Assembly: GCA_951828585.1 (NCBI GenBank)
Contig: OX639991.1
Location: 1,086,576 to 1,150,575 of the forward strand
Length of the DNA stretch: 64,000 nucleotides
Source: Longimicrobiales bacterium
GTDB lineage: Bacteria; Gemmatimonadota; Gemmatimonadetes; Longimicrobiales; Gaopeijiaceae
Direction of reading: 5' to 3'
Below are positions 53,043 through 61,849 of the stretch, piece by piece. The notes beneath the pieces were generated by a model. That model ran no database searches. It was not told where the DNA came from and saw nothing but the letters and a program-made list of their open reading frames with translations. The stretch's first letter is position 1, and each line of letters opens with the position of its first letter. The position numbers were made by a program, and so were the translations under genes.

Positions 53043-55085
53043 TCACCCCACCCTCCCAAACCGCACATCCCGCGTCCGCACATTCGACAGGTAGAACCCG
53101 ATCACCACCCCGTTGCGGTCGCGCTCGAAGGCGAACGTGAGATTCCCCCCCGTGAAGTTCTCCTCTTCACCGGGCTCGAGCGTCACCTCGCCGAGCCTCC
53201 GCTGCCGCATCACCAGCTCGCCCTCCTCCACGGCCAACGTGTAGAAGGTCTCCAGCTCCTCGCTGTAGAAGCGGCCGGCGTAATCCGCCAGGTCGTCCTC
53301 CGTCGGCGCCCACTCCTCGGGAGCTTCGCCCTCCAGGCGGGTTGCAGGCTGGTTTTGCCCGTTCTGGTGCAGGATCGCCCCCTCGACCTCGCCGTCCTCT
53401 CCCCGCGTGAAGGTGACCGAAGCCTCGACGGCAAGAAGACGGAAGGTCGAGTCCGAGGTGGGCACGATCTCGAGGCGCTGCTGGCCGGTCGCCTGCGTGT
53501 AGAAGGTGCCGTCCTCGCGCGTGAAGGCGAGGATGAACGCCGGCGACGCGTCGAGCGCATACCGGCCCACCAACTCGTCGAAGTCCTCGGGGTCGTAGGC
53601 GGCCGGATCGAATTCGGTCTCTGCAATGGCCTCGGTCTCCTCTTCCTCCTCCAACTCCATCGCGTCCTTGAAGAACGCTTCGGCCAGTTCGAAGGTCACG
53701 TTGCTGCCGAACTGTGCGTGGTTGCTCTGCGTGGTAATACCCGCGTTGATCTCCGGGTAGTACACGAGCATCGAGCGGTGCGCCACGTCGGCGCCGCCGT
53801 GCTGGACACGCTTCAGCCCGCCCTGCTCGTCGATAAAGAGGCCGTATCCGTATCCCGTCTCCTCGCCGTCGTTGAGGACGAACGAAGTCATCATTTCGTC
53901 GAGGCTCTCGCGGGTGCCGACGCGCGGGTTCGCGAAGTTCTCGATCCAGATCTGCAGGTCCGCGATCGTGCTGTACATGGCGCCGGCCCCGACCGCCCCG
54001 CCCAGGTCCCCGATCTGGCGGTATCCGTCGGGTGTGGGCGTGTAGCCCTCCGAGTTGTTCGGCACGATGTGGCGTATGGACGGCCGCACCATCGTCCCGG
54101 TCATCCCCAGCGGGCCGAAGATGTTCTCCTGCATGAAGACGTGGAAATCCTGCCCGGACGTGCGCTCCACGATGGCCGCGGCAAGCCCGTAGGCCGTGTT
54201 GTTGTAGTTCCACTCCGCGCCGGGGACGTTCTGAAGCTTCGGCTGGCGCTGCACGATCTCGATGATCTCGGAGCGGTCGATCCAGTCGCCCCGGTCGAGG
54301 CGGCGCCCGGTCATGCTGAGCAGGTTGAGGAACTCGCGCAGGCCCGTGGTGTGGGTGATGAGGTGCCGCACCTGGATGGTGTGTTCGAATTCGGGCAGCT
54401 CGGGGATGTGGGTGCGGATGTCGTCGTCGAGGGAAAGGTGGCCGCGTTCGGCCTGGAGCATGATCGCGAAGGCGGTGAACTGCTTCGAGGTGGAGCCGAT
54501 GTTGGTGCGGGTGTCGGCCTCGAAGGGGATGCCGTAGGTCAGGTTGGCCATCCCGTAGGTCTTCGAGTAGAGGGTCTTGCCGTCTCGCCACACGCGGACC
54601 GCGGCGCCGGGCGAATGGTCGCCATCGAAGCGCGCCATCATCTGGTCGGCGAGCTTTTTCGGGTCGGTGGCGACGCGTTCCTGTCGCAGCAGGGTGATCT
54701 CGTAGTTGCCGGATGCGTCGTCATCGTCGCCGGCGATGAAGAGTTCGACGGTGTGGGTGCCGGCGGTCGAGATCCGGCCGCCGAAGCGCTCGGGGCCGCG
54801 GCCGAGTCCGCCGAAGCGCGCGATCTGCGTGCCGTCGGGGCCCAGGACGCGGATCGTGACGTCGATCGAGATCTGGTTGACTTCGCCGAGGACGAACTGG
54901 TCTTCGTCGGCATCGAGGGTGTAGCGGGCGGTGTCGCCGGCGGTGAGGGAGCCGGGGAGGGTGCGGCTGCGCCGGAGCTCCGTGGTCTGGGCGGAGGTGT
55001 GGCTGGCCGCGATGAGGATCGCGAATGCGGTGAGGAGGGGGGAGGGGCGGAGGGGACAAGAGAAGGGGACTGAGGAGGCGTTCAT
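53043..55085 (-). CDS. S12 serine hydrolase (beta-lactamase/CubicO type) with PPC-like domain
   Basis: A 680-residue exported protein. Signal peptide LLTAFAILIAASHTSAQ; a pre-peptidase C-terminal-like beta domain at about residues 35-135; then an S12 domain with Ser198-x-x-Lys201 in IGSTSKQFTAF, Tyr in WNYNNTAYG, and the HxG-like QHGGADVAH. An acidic stretch ELEEEEETEAIAE at about 485 links to a C-terminal beta domain. These are D-aminopeptidase or esterase relatives of unknown substrate. Alone in the island, facing the Fic gene divergently. Confidence 0.85.
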   Translation of the reverse strand: MNASSVPFSCPLRPSPLLTAFAILIAASHTSAQTTELRRSRTLPGSLTAGDTARYTLDADEDQFVLGEVNQISIDVTIRVLGPDGTQIARFGGLGRGPERFGGRISTAGTHTVELFIAGDDDDASGNYEITLLRQERVATDPKKLADQMMARFDGDHSPGAAVRVWRDGKTLYSKTYGMANLTYGIPFEADTRTNIGSTSKQFTAFAIMLQAERGHLSLDDDIRTHIPELPEFEHTIQVRHLITHTTGLREFLNLLSMTGRRLDRGDWIDRSEIIEIVQRQPKLQNVPGAEWNYNNTAYGLAAAIVERTSGQDFHVFMQENIFGPLGMTGTMVRPSIRHIVPNNSEGYTPTPDGYRQIGDLGGAVGAGAMYSTIADLQIWIENFANPRVGTRESLDEMMTSFVLNDGEETGYGYGLFIDEQGGLKRVQHGGADVAHRSMLVYYPEINAGITTQSNHAQFGSNVTFELAEAFFKDAMELEEEEETEAIAETEFDPAAYDPEDFDELVGRYALDASPAFILAFTREDGTFYTQATGQQRLEIVPTSDSTFRLLAVEASVTFTRGEDGEVEGAILHQNGQNQPATRLEGEAPEEWAPTEDDLADYAGRFYSEELETFYTLAVEEGELVMRQRRLGEVTLEPGEEENFTGGNLTFAFERDRNGVVIGFYLSNVRTRDVRFGRVG

Positions 55086-55198
55086 GAGGTGATCCGAATG
55101 GTGGAGGAGAGTCGGAGGGTGAATAGACGCTAGGGTGGACCGTTAGGGCCGCGCAAACCCATAACGGGATCACTTCGCTGTCAAATTAGATGTCGTTC

Positions 55199-55270
55199 TT
55201 GCGGACATAAAACCCGTATCTTATTATATATCATGATGTTATACCGTCAGATAATTCGTCATATAAGGAG
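55199..55270 (+). promoter_or_regulatory. AT-rich promoter region of the Fic gene
   Basis: TTGCGG (55199-55204), 17 bases, TATTAT (55222-55227) make a plausible promoter; AAGGAG (55265-55270) is the ribosome site. The stretch 55180-55275 is strikingly AT-rich for this genome and has repeats of ATAT and TCAT. Regulation unknown. Confidence 0.5.
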
Positions 55271-55278
55271 TTATGCAT

Positions 55279-56475
55279 ATGGACTGGTCGCGATTCAGCT
55301 TCAACTACCGGCTCCAGCTATCGGGAATGATGTCCTTCCTGGTTCGCATTGAGGGACGGAAGGAAGCGGCCATGAGCCTGCTCCTTCCTTCGGAATGGAA
55401 GGAACAACTCGACGTTCTGAATCGGATCAGGACTGTCCACGGTTCCACCGCACTGGAGGGTAACCCCCTCTCCGAGTCACAGATCGCCGATTTCCTTGGG
55501 GGGAAGGCCGGCCTGGATTCGGAAGGGCGGGAATTTCGGCAAGTACTCAATGCCGATACCGCCCAGAACTGGGTTCGATCCCGGTTCGGGCCTGATAGAC
55601 CACCGATTTCCGCTCAGGACATTCTCCACATGCACGCACTGATGACGCGCCTGTCCGACGAGGCCGACAACATCCCCGGTGGCCTTCGTACGCATGGGGT
55701 CCGGGTCGGTACGGTGGAACTCGGTGGGGTCCACCTGGGCGCCCCGCACGAGGACCTGCCCCGTCTCATGTCCGAGTTCGTGGAGTTCGTGAACTCACGC
55801 ATGCTGCGGAGCGAGCACCCGGTCGTCAGGGCCCTCCTGGCCCACTTCTTCCTCGTTACCATCCACCCGTTCGGAGACGGCAACGGGCGAGTCTCCCGGC
55901 TGGTTGAGGCAGCCATTCTCTACGAAGGTGGCTACAGCGTCTACGGCTTCTACGGGTTGTCGAACTACTTCTACCGTAACGGTGACGAATACAAGCGGCG
56001 GCTGCAGGAGTGCAGGAGGGTCCAACCGTTCGACCTCTCCCCCTTCGTCGAATTCGGGCTCCGAGGGTTCGAAGCCGAACTCCGCGGGATCAACCGCTTC
56101 ATCAAGACGAAGCTGAACCGCCTGGTCTACCGAGACACCCTCAACAGAGGGCTCAGCATGCGGGTCAGTCAGCGCCGCCATCTTCTGAATGTCCGTGAGT
56201 ATTCGCTGCTCAGTTTTCTGTTGGCGGAGACCGAACCCACCGATCCCTTCTCGAAACATCCATCAACACGGATCCGGCTCACCGACCTCGTCAACTCGCC
56301 CTACGTCAGGGGGGCGTATCGTGACGTCACCACCAGAACCTTCATCCGTGAGATCCGCCGACTCGCCGAACTGGGTTTCGTCACGCTTGCCGACGACCCG
56401 GAGTCGGGACATGAGTTCATCGAGATCGACTTCAGGGCTATCGAGATCGACTTCGAGGAGGTGGCTCCGCATTAG
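55279..56475 (+). CDS. Fic-domain protein with N-terminal inhibitory motif
   Basis: A 398-residue protein. ATG 55279 gives eight bases to AAGGAG; ATG 55273 is too close. Catalytic motif HPFGDGNGRVSR at residues 196-207. The inhibitory helix motif STALEGN at residues 56-62 marks a class II, self-inhibited Fic. A C-terminal winged-helix-like part (RTFIREIRRLAELGFVTL) may bind DNA. Fic enzymes attach AMP or other groups to target proteins. It is followed by decayed gene pieces. Confidence 0.88.
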   Translation: MDWSRFSFNYRLQLSGMMSFLVRIEGRKEAAMSLLLPSEWKEQLDVLNRIRTVHGSTALEGNPLSESQIADFLGGKAGLDSEGREFRQVLNADTAQNWVRSRFGPDRPPISAQDILHMHALMTRLSDEADNIPGGLRTHGVRVGTVELGGVHLGAPHEDLPRLMSEFVEFVNSRMLRSEHPVVRALLAHFFLVTIHPFGDGNGRVSRLVEAAILYEGGYSVYGFYGLSNYFYRNGDEYKRRLQECRRVQPFDLSPFVEFGLRGFEAELRGINRFIKTKLNRLVYRDTLNRGLSMRVSQRRHLLNVREYSLLSFLLAETEPTDPFSKHPSTRIRLTDLVNSPYVRGAYRDVTTRTFIREIRRLAELGFVTLADDPESGHEFIEIDFRAIEIDFEEVAPH

Positions 56476-56617
56476 TATTGGTACACCGGTTCAGAAGTTC
56501 GATGACGTATTGTCATACTGCGCGTGGGGAAGTGAAGTGGGGATGCAAGCCATCAGACGGGTGTCGGGCCGGGACACGAAGAACCGCTACGGCAGGCACG
56601 TCTACTCACCCGCGAGT

Positions 56618-56722
56618 TTCGGTCTCGACGGGCTGGGGAAGGCGGTGGCGGCCGACCTGGCGAAGCACGGCGGGCGCGTGCTCATGGCCTGCCGGAGCGG
56701 ACATCCCCAGGCCGGCAAATGA
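56618..56722 (+). pseudogene. Short-chain dehydrogenase remnant
   Basis: Thirty-five codons with GLGKAVAADLAKHGGRVLMA and CRSG, the typical NAD-binding start of SDR enzymes, then a stop. The catalytic part is missing and no start or upstream Rossmann strand is intact. Confidence 0.45.
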
Positions 56723-56776
56723 AGCGGCTCTCCGGCTTCGGTCGCTCTGCCCCGGGGCGGCCAACTCGAACCTCGC

Positions 56777-56989
56777 GTGGGAAGCGCCGGCCGGTTCCTG
56801 GTATCCGCCCGACGTGAACAGCGTCTGGAAGCGTTGGGCGAAACGCGCTGCCGCTACCTGACGACCGACGCGTTCAACGGCCTCCTTACCCCGATCGTGA
56901 TCCTCCTGTTCGGCCGGCTCGTCCGCCGCGGCTTCAACGACATGGCGTGGTCGCTGAAGAGGTTTGCGGAAAGGGCTGGTGACGGCTGA
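56777..56989 (+). pseudogene. SRPBCC-family C-terminal remnant
   Basis: A 70-codon frame ends with YLTTDAFNGLLTPIVILL, then FGRLVRRGFNDMAWSLKRFA, the hydrophobic C-terminal helix pattern of SRPBCC/polyketide-cyclase-like proteins. The N-terminal beta sheet is absent. Likely a relic with the SDR piece of one lost operon. Confidence 0.45.
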
Positions 56990-57040
56990 CCGGTCCCGGG
57001 CTGACCCATTCCGGCCGAGTTCCGGTGGCGACGCACGGCT

Positions 57041-58135
57041 TCACCAGCCACCGCCGGAGGGCGCCCCCGGCAACTGCAGGGTGAGCTTCGCCACCGGCTT
57101 GTCATCGGACATGATCATGGTCACGGATACCCGGTTCGTTCGCTCACCCGCGGTCAGCTCCACGGTCGTGCGATCCGTCGGAATCCCGCAAAACCGAAAC
57201 GCACCCACCGAATTCGTCAGGGCAACAGCAGTCATGGCCCTCCCCTTCAACGGATCGGTCGGGTGTGGCTCAAACCACTCCGCCACTACCCTGATCCCCG
57301 GAGCGGCGGACCCGGGCATGGACAGGACCACGTGGCCCTCCAATACACCGGTGTACGGCTTCCACAGGTCCAGTCCGCACGCCTGGGCCAGCACCCGGTC
57401 CGGATGGGCCGGTTGAAGACTGACCCTCGTCGTGTCTCCGGATCGTACGTCGGCCTCCGCCAGCGGATAGTCCCAATCCAGCCCGCCCAGCGACGGGCGA
57501 AGGTACGCCAGTTCGTAGGTGCCCTCCGGCAACCCGGGAATCACGAACCGTCCCTCCGCATCCACATCGGCGGCCAGACCCACGTGCACAAGTCCCACCC
57601 GCCCCCCCGCTTCCATCACGGCAACTCCCTCCTCCAGGACCTGCCCCACAATGACGCCTCCATCCTCGTCATAGGCGATCCAGTCCGTCTCCCGCGCGAC
57701 ACCTTCCGGCACCCCTCCGCCCTCTTCGACCGGGGGCAGCCGCTCGGCGTCAAGGTCCACGATCTTCCCCAACTCCTCCACCAACTGCGCCACGGACAGT
57801 TGTGCCAGCTCCATGGTGATCGAGACGGTATCGCCACGAGCCACATCGATTCGCTCGACGGTATCCGTCGTCATGCCGAAGCGCTCCGCCCGAATCGAAT
57901 ACCGGCCCGGCCCAGGGACGGCAAACTCGAATTCGCCGTCCATGCCCACATGGCGGCGTTTCAACTCCCGCTGGGCGCTGTCGGTCAGGAACACGAGTAC
58001 GTCGGTGATCCGACTCCGGGTCGTGGAATCCACGACAACGCCTCGGATGACCTGCGCGCCTGCTCCACCCGCCCAGGGTCCCGGTGCCAGGCACGCGAGG
58101 AGTGCAAGGGTGGGAACGATTCTGAGCTTGGTCAC
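57041..58135 (-). CDS. Carboxypeptidase-regulatory-like surface protein, shortened paralogue
   Basis: A 364-residue product from GTG 58135 (GGGAGGTGACCTC upstream). Signal peptide PTLALLACLAPGPWAGGAGA; first regulatory-like beta domain VIRGVVVDSTTRSRITDVLV with GRYSIRAERFGM; a second one RFVIPGLPEGTYELAYLRPS. It aligns along both ends with the next gene (same GRYSIRAER and LPxGTYxLxYLRPSLGGLD stretches) but lacks the roughly 190-residue middle domain. Probably a surface or outer-membrane associated protein. A tandem duplicate. Confidence 0.75.
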   Translation of the reverse strand: MTKLRIVPTLALLACLAPGPWAGGAGAQVIRGVVVDSTTRSRITDVLVFLTDSAQRELKRRHVGMDGEFEFAVPGPGRYSIRAERFGMTTDTVERIDVARGDTVSITMELAQLSVAQLVEELGKIVDLDAERLPPVEEGGGVPEGVARETDWIAYDEDGGVIVGQVLEEGVAVMEAGGRVGLVHVGLAADVDAEGRFVIPGLPEGTYELAYLRPSLGGLDWDYPLAEADVRSGDTTRVSLQPAHPDRVLAQACGLDLWKPYTGVLEGHVVLSMPGSAAPGIRVVAEWFEPHPTDPLKGRAMTAVALTNSVGAFRFCGIPTDRTTVELTAGERTNRVSVTMIMSDDKPVAKLTLQLPGAPSGGGW

Positions 58136-58196
58136 GAGGTCACCTCCCGGGTTCTCCGACTGCCTCAACATGACGGGCCGGTGTCCTCTGCGCGAA

Positions 58197-59924
58197 CTAT
58201 CGAGCGCTGTCGGGCGGCTCCCGGACCAACCCCAGGGTGATCGTGACCACGGGCTTGTCCTCGGACAGGACCGCGGTCGCGGACACCCCGTCCCTGCCTT
58301 CACCCGCAGTCACCTCGACACCGGTAAGGTCCGCAGGAATCCCGCAAAGCCGATACGCCCCGATCGAGTTCGTTTCCGTGGCAACGTGCATGGCCCTCCC
58401 CTGCAAGGGCCCGGATCCAGTCGAGCGCCACTCCTCCCACCGGGCCACGACCCTGATCCCCGACGCCGCCAACCTGGAATCCGGCAGAACGACATGTCCC
58501 TGCAATACGCCGGTGTAAGGAGTCCATTCCCGCACGCCGCAGGCCCGTGCCAGCACCGCGTCGGTATCCGCCGCCTCGAGACGGACGGTCGTCGTGTCTC
58601 CGAATCGCACGACGGCGTCAGCCACCGGATAGTCCCGGTCCAGCCCGCCCAGGGACGGGCGAAGATACGACAGTTGATAGGTGCCCGGCGGCAACCCGGG
58701 AACCACAAATCGACCCTCCGAATCCAGATCGACCGCGACACCCGCACCCACAAGCGCCACCCGTCCCCCCGATTCCATCACGGCGTCGCCCCTCTCCCGG
58801 ACCTGCCCCCTGATCGCGCCGCCGTGCTCCGCAAATGCGATCTTGCCTGTCTCGCGCGCGCGCGCCTCCATCACCCATCCGCCCTCTTCGACAATTCCCT
58901 TCAACCGCGGCCGACGCAGACGGATGCCCGAAATCTCGTCCACCTCCTCCACCACCCGCGGCATGCGAATGTACCACCGCGACACGATCCAGGCCCCGTC
59001 GGGTAGGCTCCGGAAATCAACCCGCCCACCGATCTGGTCGCTGTTTACCGCTTCCGCCAGACCCGGCAGGCTCAGGTAGTTGAACTCGAGCCACTCCAAA
59101 CCGCCCGTCTCGCGCGAGAGCCAGAGGGCACCCTGGATCCCGGTCCGCCGAGACCGAATCCGGACCGGGCGAAACTCCAGCCCGACCAGGTGCGGGTTCG
59201 ATTCGTCCAGGGGGCGCAGCTGCATGCAATGCGTGTCCAGAAACTCATCGGAGAGAAGCACATGCGCATCGGGTCCGAAGTAGCGATTCCCGCCGGACTC
59301 CCGGACCACCCAGCCACCGTCGAGCAGCTCCTCGACGGGACGGCTCTCGATCGGACGCTCGTTCGTCGTGCTCCAGAAGCTGTGCGTCTCGCTCAGGATC
59401 TTCAGGGAACCCGGCTCCAGTTCCCGGACGTACTTACCCAGGTCATGGACATACACGCCGGCCGAGCTGGTGAAGTCGGCCGAGTTCAGCGCTTTGCGGG
59501 CCTCCTCCCAGACTCGGAGCGTCTCGATGCCGAGGTCCCGGGACAGCTCGCAACGGCGGTCTCCCGAAGCCTGAAGTCCCTCGAGGGCGATGGGGAGATT
59601 GGCGAGGGCGATTCTGAGCGAGACTGTCTGGTCGACGGCCACTTCGATCTGCTCGACTGTTGACGTCGCCATCCCCAGGCGTTCGGCACGTATCGAATAC
59701 CGTCCCGGACGGGGGACGGAGAAGCGGAATTCGCCACCGGCATCTGACAGGAGCCGTTGGAGGTTCCGGTGGGCGCTGTCGGCCAGGGACACGAGTACGG
59801 CTGTGAGCGGTTGCTGGCTCGCGGAATCCACCACGACGCCCCGGATGACCTGCGCGCCGGCTTCGCGGGGGGCCACGGGGCTCATCGCCAGGCACACAAG
59901 GACGGAGAATGCGGTTCCGTTCAT
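58197..59924 (-). CDS. Carboxypeptidase-regulatory-like surface protein, full-length paralogue
   Basis: A 575-residue product from ATG 59924 (GGAGCATCGC upstream). Signal peptide NGTAFSVLVCLAMSPVAPR; first domain VIRGVVVDSASQQPLTAVLV; a central domain with LETLRVWEEAR-like helices and CELSRDLGIETLRVW, STTNERPIESRPVEELL, and CMQLRPLDESNP, HLVGLEFRPVRI; a second regulatory-like domain FVVPGLPPGTYQLSYLRPS. Similar proteins are frequent in Gemmatimonadota and of unknown function. The shorter paralogue follows after 61 bases. Confidence 0.75.
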   Translation of the reverse strand: MNGTAFSVLVCLAMSPVAPREAGAQVIRGVVVDSASQQPLTAVLVSLADSAHRNLQRLLSDAGGEFRFSVPRPGRYSIRAERLGMATSTVEQIEVAVDQTVSLRIALANLPIALEGLQASGDRRCELSRDLGIETLRVWEEARKALNSADFTSSAGVYVHDLGKYVRELEPGSLKILSETHSFWSTTNERPIESRPVEELLDGGWVVRESGGNRYFGPDAHVLLSDEFLDTHCMQLRPLDESNPHLVGLEFRPVRIRSRRTGIQGALWLSRETGGLEWLEFNYLSLPGLAEAVNSDQIGGRVDFRSLPDGAWIVSRWYIRMPRVVEEVDEISGIRLRRPRLKGIVEEGGWVMEARARETGKIAFAEHGGAIRGQVRERGDAVMESGGRVALVGAGVAVDLDSEGRFVVPGLPPGTYQLSYLRPSLGGLDRDYPVADAVVRFGDTTTVRLEAADTDAVLARACGVREWTPYTGVLQGHVVLPDSRLAASGIRVVARWEEWRSTGSGPLQGRAMHVATETNSIGAYRLCGIPADLTGVEVTAGEGRDGVSATAVLSEDKPVVTITLGLVREPPDSAR

Positions 59925-59961
59925 GCGATGCTCCAGCGTGTCGGGTCCTCGTCGCCTGGCA

Positions 59962-60390
59962 CTACGCAGCTCTGTCCTCAACCACCAGCCGCCGCCCCAC
60001 CTTCCTGAGAGCCTTTTCGACCTGGCGGATGTGTGAGCGGTGATTCGGATTCACCAGCTTCCGGACCGCCCCCTCACTCAATCCCATCAACCGGGCCAGG
60101 CCAACCTTCGTCAGGCCCTGCTCACGCATCGCGGTGTAGAGTGCAAGCTTCGCCGCGACGACCAGCGGAACCGCGACAATCTCTTGGCCGCGCGAAGCCG
60201 GTTCCGGCACCGGGATGTCCTCGCGACTCTGCACGTATGCCCCGAGCGCCACCGCCAGGGCGTCTTCAGCCATCGCGAGCGCCTCTTCCCGGTCGTCACC
60301 GCAGGTCAGTGCTTCCGGTACATTCGGGAACGAGACGGAGTAGCCGCCGCCTTCTTCGGGAGCCAGCACGCACGGATAAGCGTACCGCAT
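59962..60390 (-). CDS. hicB: HicB antitoxin
   Basis: A 142-residue HicB. Partial RNase-H-like fold: YPCVLAPEEGGGYSVSFPNV, then EALTCGDDREEALAMAEDAL; C-terminal helix-turn-helix LTKVGLARLMGLSEGAVRK. Start ATG 60390 overlaps the hicA stop (TGATG). Neutralises HicA and should bind the palindrome at 60607-60624. Confidence 0.88.
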   Translation of the reverse strand: MRYAYPCVLAPEEGGGYSVSFPNVPEALTCGDDREEALAMAEDALAVALGAYVQSREDIPVPEPASRGQEIVAVPLVVAAKLALYTAMREQGLTKVGLARLMGLSEGAVRKLVNPNHRSHIRQVEKALRKVGRRLVVEDRAA

Positions 60391-60596
60391 CAAAAGTCCT
60401 CCCTTCGGATCTCCAGTTGCTTCAACATGCTCTGCAGGGTGGCCGGCTTCAGTTCGCCGTGCTTGACGACGGTCCGGCGGCTGCCTAAGTAGAGCATCCC
60501 ATGGCTTCCTTTTCCGCGACTCGGGTCAAACCTTATCTCAACGCCCGTCTTCCTGGCGTAGCGCCTGGCTCTCCTCACGAATTCCGCCCCGTTCAC
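60390..60596 (-). CDS. hicA: HicA mRNA interferase toxin
   Basis: A 68-residue dsRBD-like toxin. Catalytic His in GKGSHGMLYLG; start of the fold VNGAEFVRRARRYARKTG, end VVKHGELKPATLQSMLKQLE. GTG 60596 chosen since it starts at the fold; a longer frame upstream runs into the operator. Order HicA then HicB is standard. HicA cuts mRNA when free. Confidence 0.88.
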   Translation of the reverse strand: MNGAEFVRRARRYARKTGVEIRFDPSRGKGSHGMLYLGSRRTVVKHGELKPATLQSMLKQLEIRREDF

Positions 60597-60606
60597 ATTT
60601 CCAATA

Positions 60607-60624
60607 TCGTACCAAAAAGTACGA
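60607..60624 (-). promoter_or_regulatory. HicAB operator palindrome
   Basis: TCGTAC and GTACGA (perfect arms of six) around a CAAAAA loop, 10 bases before the hicA start and 35 bases before the divergent coxE-like gene. Probably bound by HicB; it could also affect the divergent gene. Confidence 0.6.
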
Positions 60625-60658
60625 ATGTCGAGAGGCTTCCAGGACGGACTTTTCTCGG

Positions 60659-61849
60659 ATGACCCCCACCCCACCCGGCCGCCTCCCCGAAAACGTCGCG
60701 CATTTCGTGCGCCTCCTGCGCGCCGCCGGGCTGCCCGTCGGACCTGGCCACACGATCACGGCGGTGCGGGCGCTGGCGGCCGTCGACGTCACGGCCAGGC
60801 GACAGTTCTACTGGGCGCTGCACGGCACGCTCGTCGCCAGGCGCGAGCACCGTCACATCTTCGAGAGCGCCTTCCGGCTCTTCTGGCGCGACCCGTTCGG
60901 GGCGGACGAGGCGCTGGCTACGCTGTTGTCCCGCTCGCAGATCCCCCACGAGAAGCCGCCTTCGCGGGCCCCGGCCCGACTGTCCCCGGAAGACGAGTCC
61001 GCACGCCAACCCTCCGTCGACCCCATCCACGAAACCGTGCAGGAGATCCCGTTGCGAATGGCGTTTTCGCCCACCGAGGTCCTGCGGACCAAGGACTTCG
61101 AGGAGATGACCGCGGTCGAAGTGATGCAGGCGAAAGAGGCGATCCGGTCGCTCCGGCTCGACCTGCGTCGAGTGCTCACCAGGCGCCACGAACCCGATCC
61201 GAGGGGGCGCATCATCGACATGCGGCGGACGCTCAGGACGAGCATTCGCACGGGGGGGTGCCCCCTGCCGCTCGAGCGCAAGTCGACGAAGACGCGGCGG
61301 CCAACCATCGTCGTGCTCTGCGACATCTCGGGATCGATGGAGTCGTACTCGCGCATCCTGCTCCACTTCTTCCATGCGCTCACCAACGCCGCCGACCGGG
61401 TCCACACCTTCGTCTTCGGCACCCGCCTCACCAACATCACCCGGCTGCTGCGGGACCGGGACGTGGACCGCGCGCTCGACCGCGCCGGCAACACGGTGCG
61501 GGATTGGTACGGCGGCACCCGGATCGGGGCCGCGCTGAACGCCTTCAACCTGCATTGGTCGCGCCGGCTGCTGGCTCAGGGCGCGGTCGTGCTTCTGGTG
61601 ACCGACGGGCTGGACAGGGAGGGGGGCGAGGGGATCCGGCTGCAGGCTCGCAGGCTAAGGAAGTCGTGCCGGAGCCTGGTGTGGCTCAATCCACTGCTGC
61701 GGTACCGGGACTTTGCGCCGAGGGCGGTGGGGATCCGGGCGCTGCTGCCCGAGGTGGACGAACATCGGCCGGTTCATAACCTGGAGAGTCTGGGGCAGCT
61801 GGCGGAGGTGCTCAGTCCGAAATCCCCCGCTTCAGCGTCGGATACGTAA
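60659..61849 (+). CDS. CoxE-like VWA-domain protein
   Basis: A 396-residue protein with an N-terminal helical part (ENVAHFVRLLRAAGLPVG) and a C-terminal VWA domain whose MIDAS motif is VVLCDISGSMES, with Thr in FVFGTRLTN and Asp in LLVTDGLDREG. CoxE works with the CoxD ATPase to mature CODH-like hydroxylases. The S, L, M, D genes end at 48756, so this gene is displaced by 11.9 kb; it now stands divergent to HicAB. No good ribosome site precedes ATG 60659. Its end overlaps the opposing M20 gene by 38 bases. Confidence 0.85.
   Translation: MTPTPPGRLPENVAHFVRLLRAAGLPVGPGHTITAVRALAAVDVTARRQFYWALHGTLVARREHRHIFESAFRLFWRDPFGADEALATLLSRSQIPHEKPPSRAPARLSPEDESARQPSVDPIHETVQEIPLRMAFSPTEVLRTKDFEEMTAVEVMQAKEAIRSLRLDLRRVLTRRHEPDPRGRIIDMRRTLRTSIRTGGCPLPLERKSTKTRRPTIVVLCDISGSMESYSRILLHFFHALTNAADRVHTFVFGTRLTNITRLLRDRDVDRALDRAGNTVRDWYGGTRIGAALNAFNLHWSRRLLAQGAVVLLVTDGLDREGGEGIRLQARRLRKSCRSLVWLNPLLRYRDFAPRAVGIRALLPEVDEHRPVHNLESLGQLAEVLSPKSPASASDT

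Larger units (their letters stand above)
56476..57040 (+). other. Gene-decay stretch between Fic and the tandem paralogues
   Basis: A 565-base stretch with no intact gene. Two short recognisable remains (SDR, SRPBCC) are listed separately. The rest shows no conserved frame. Confidence 0.5.
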
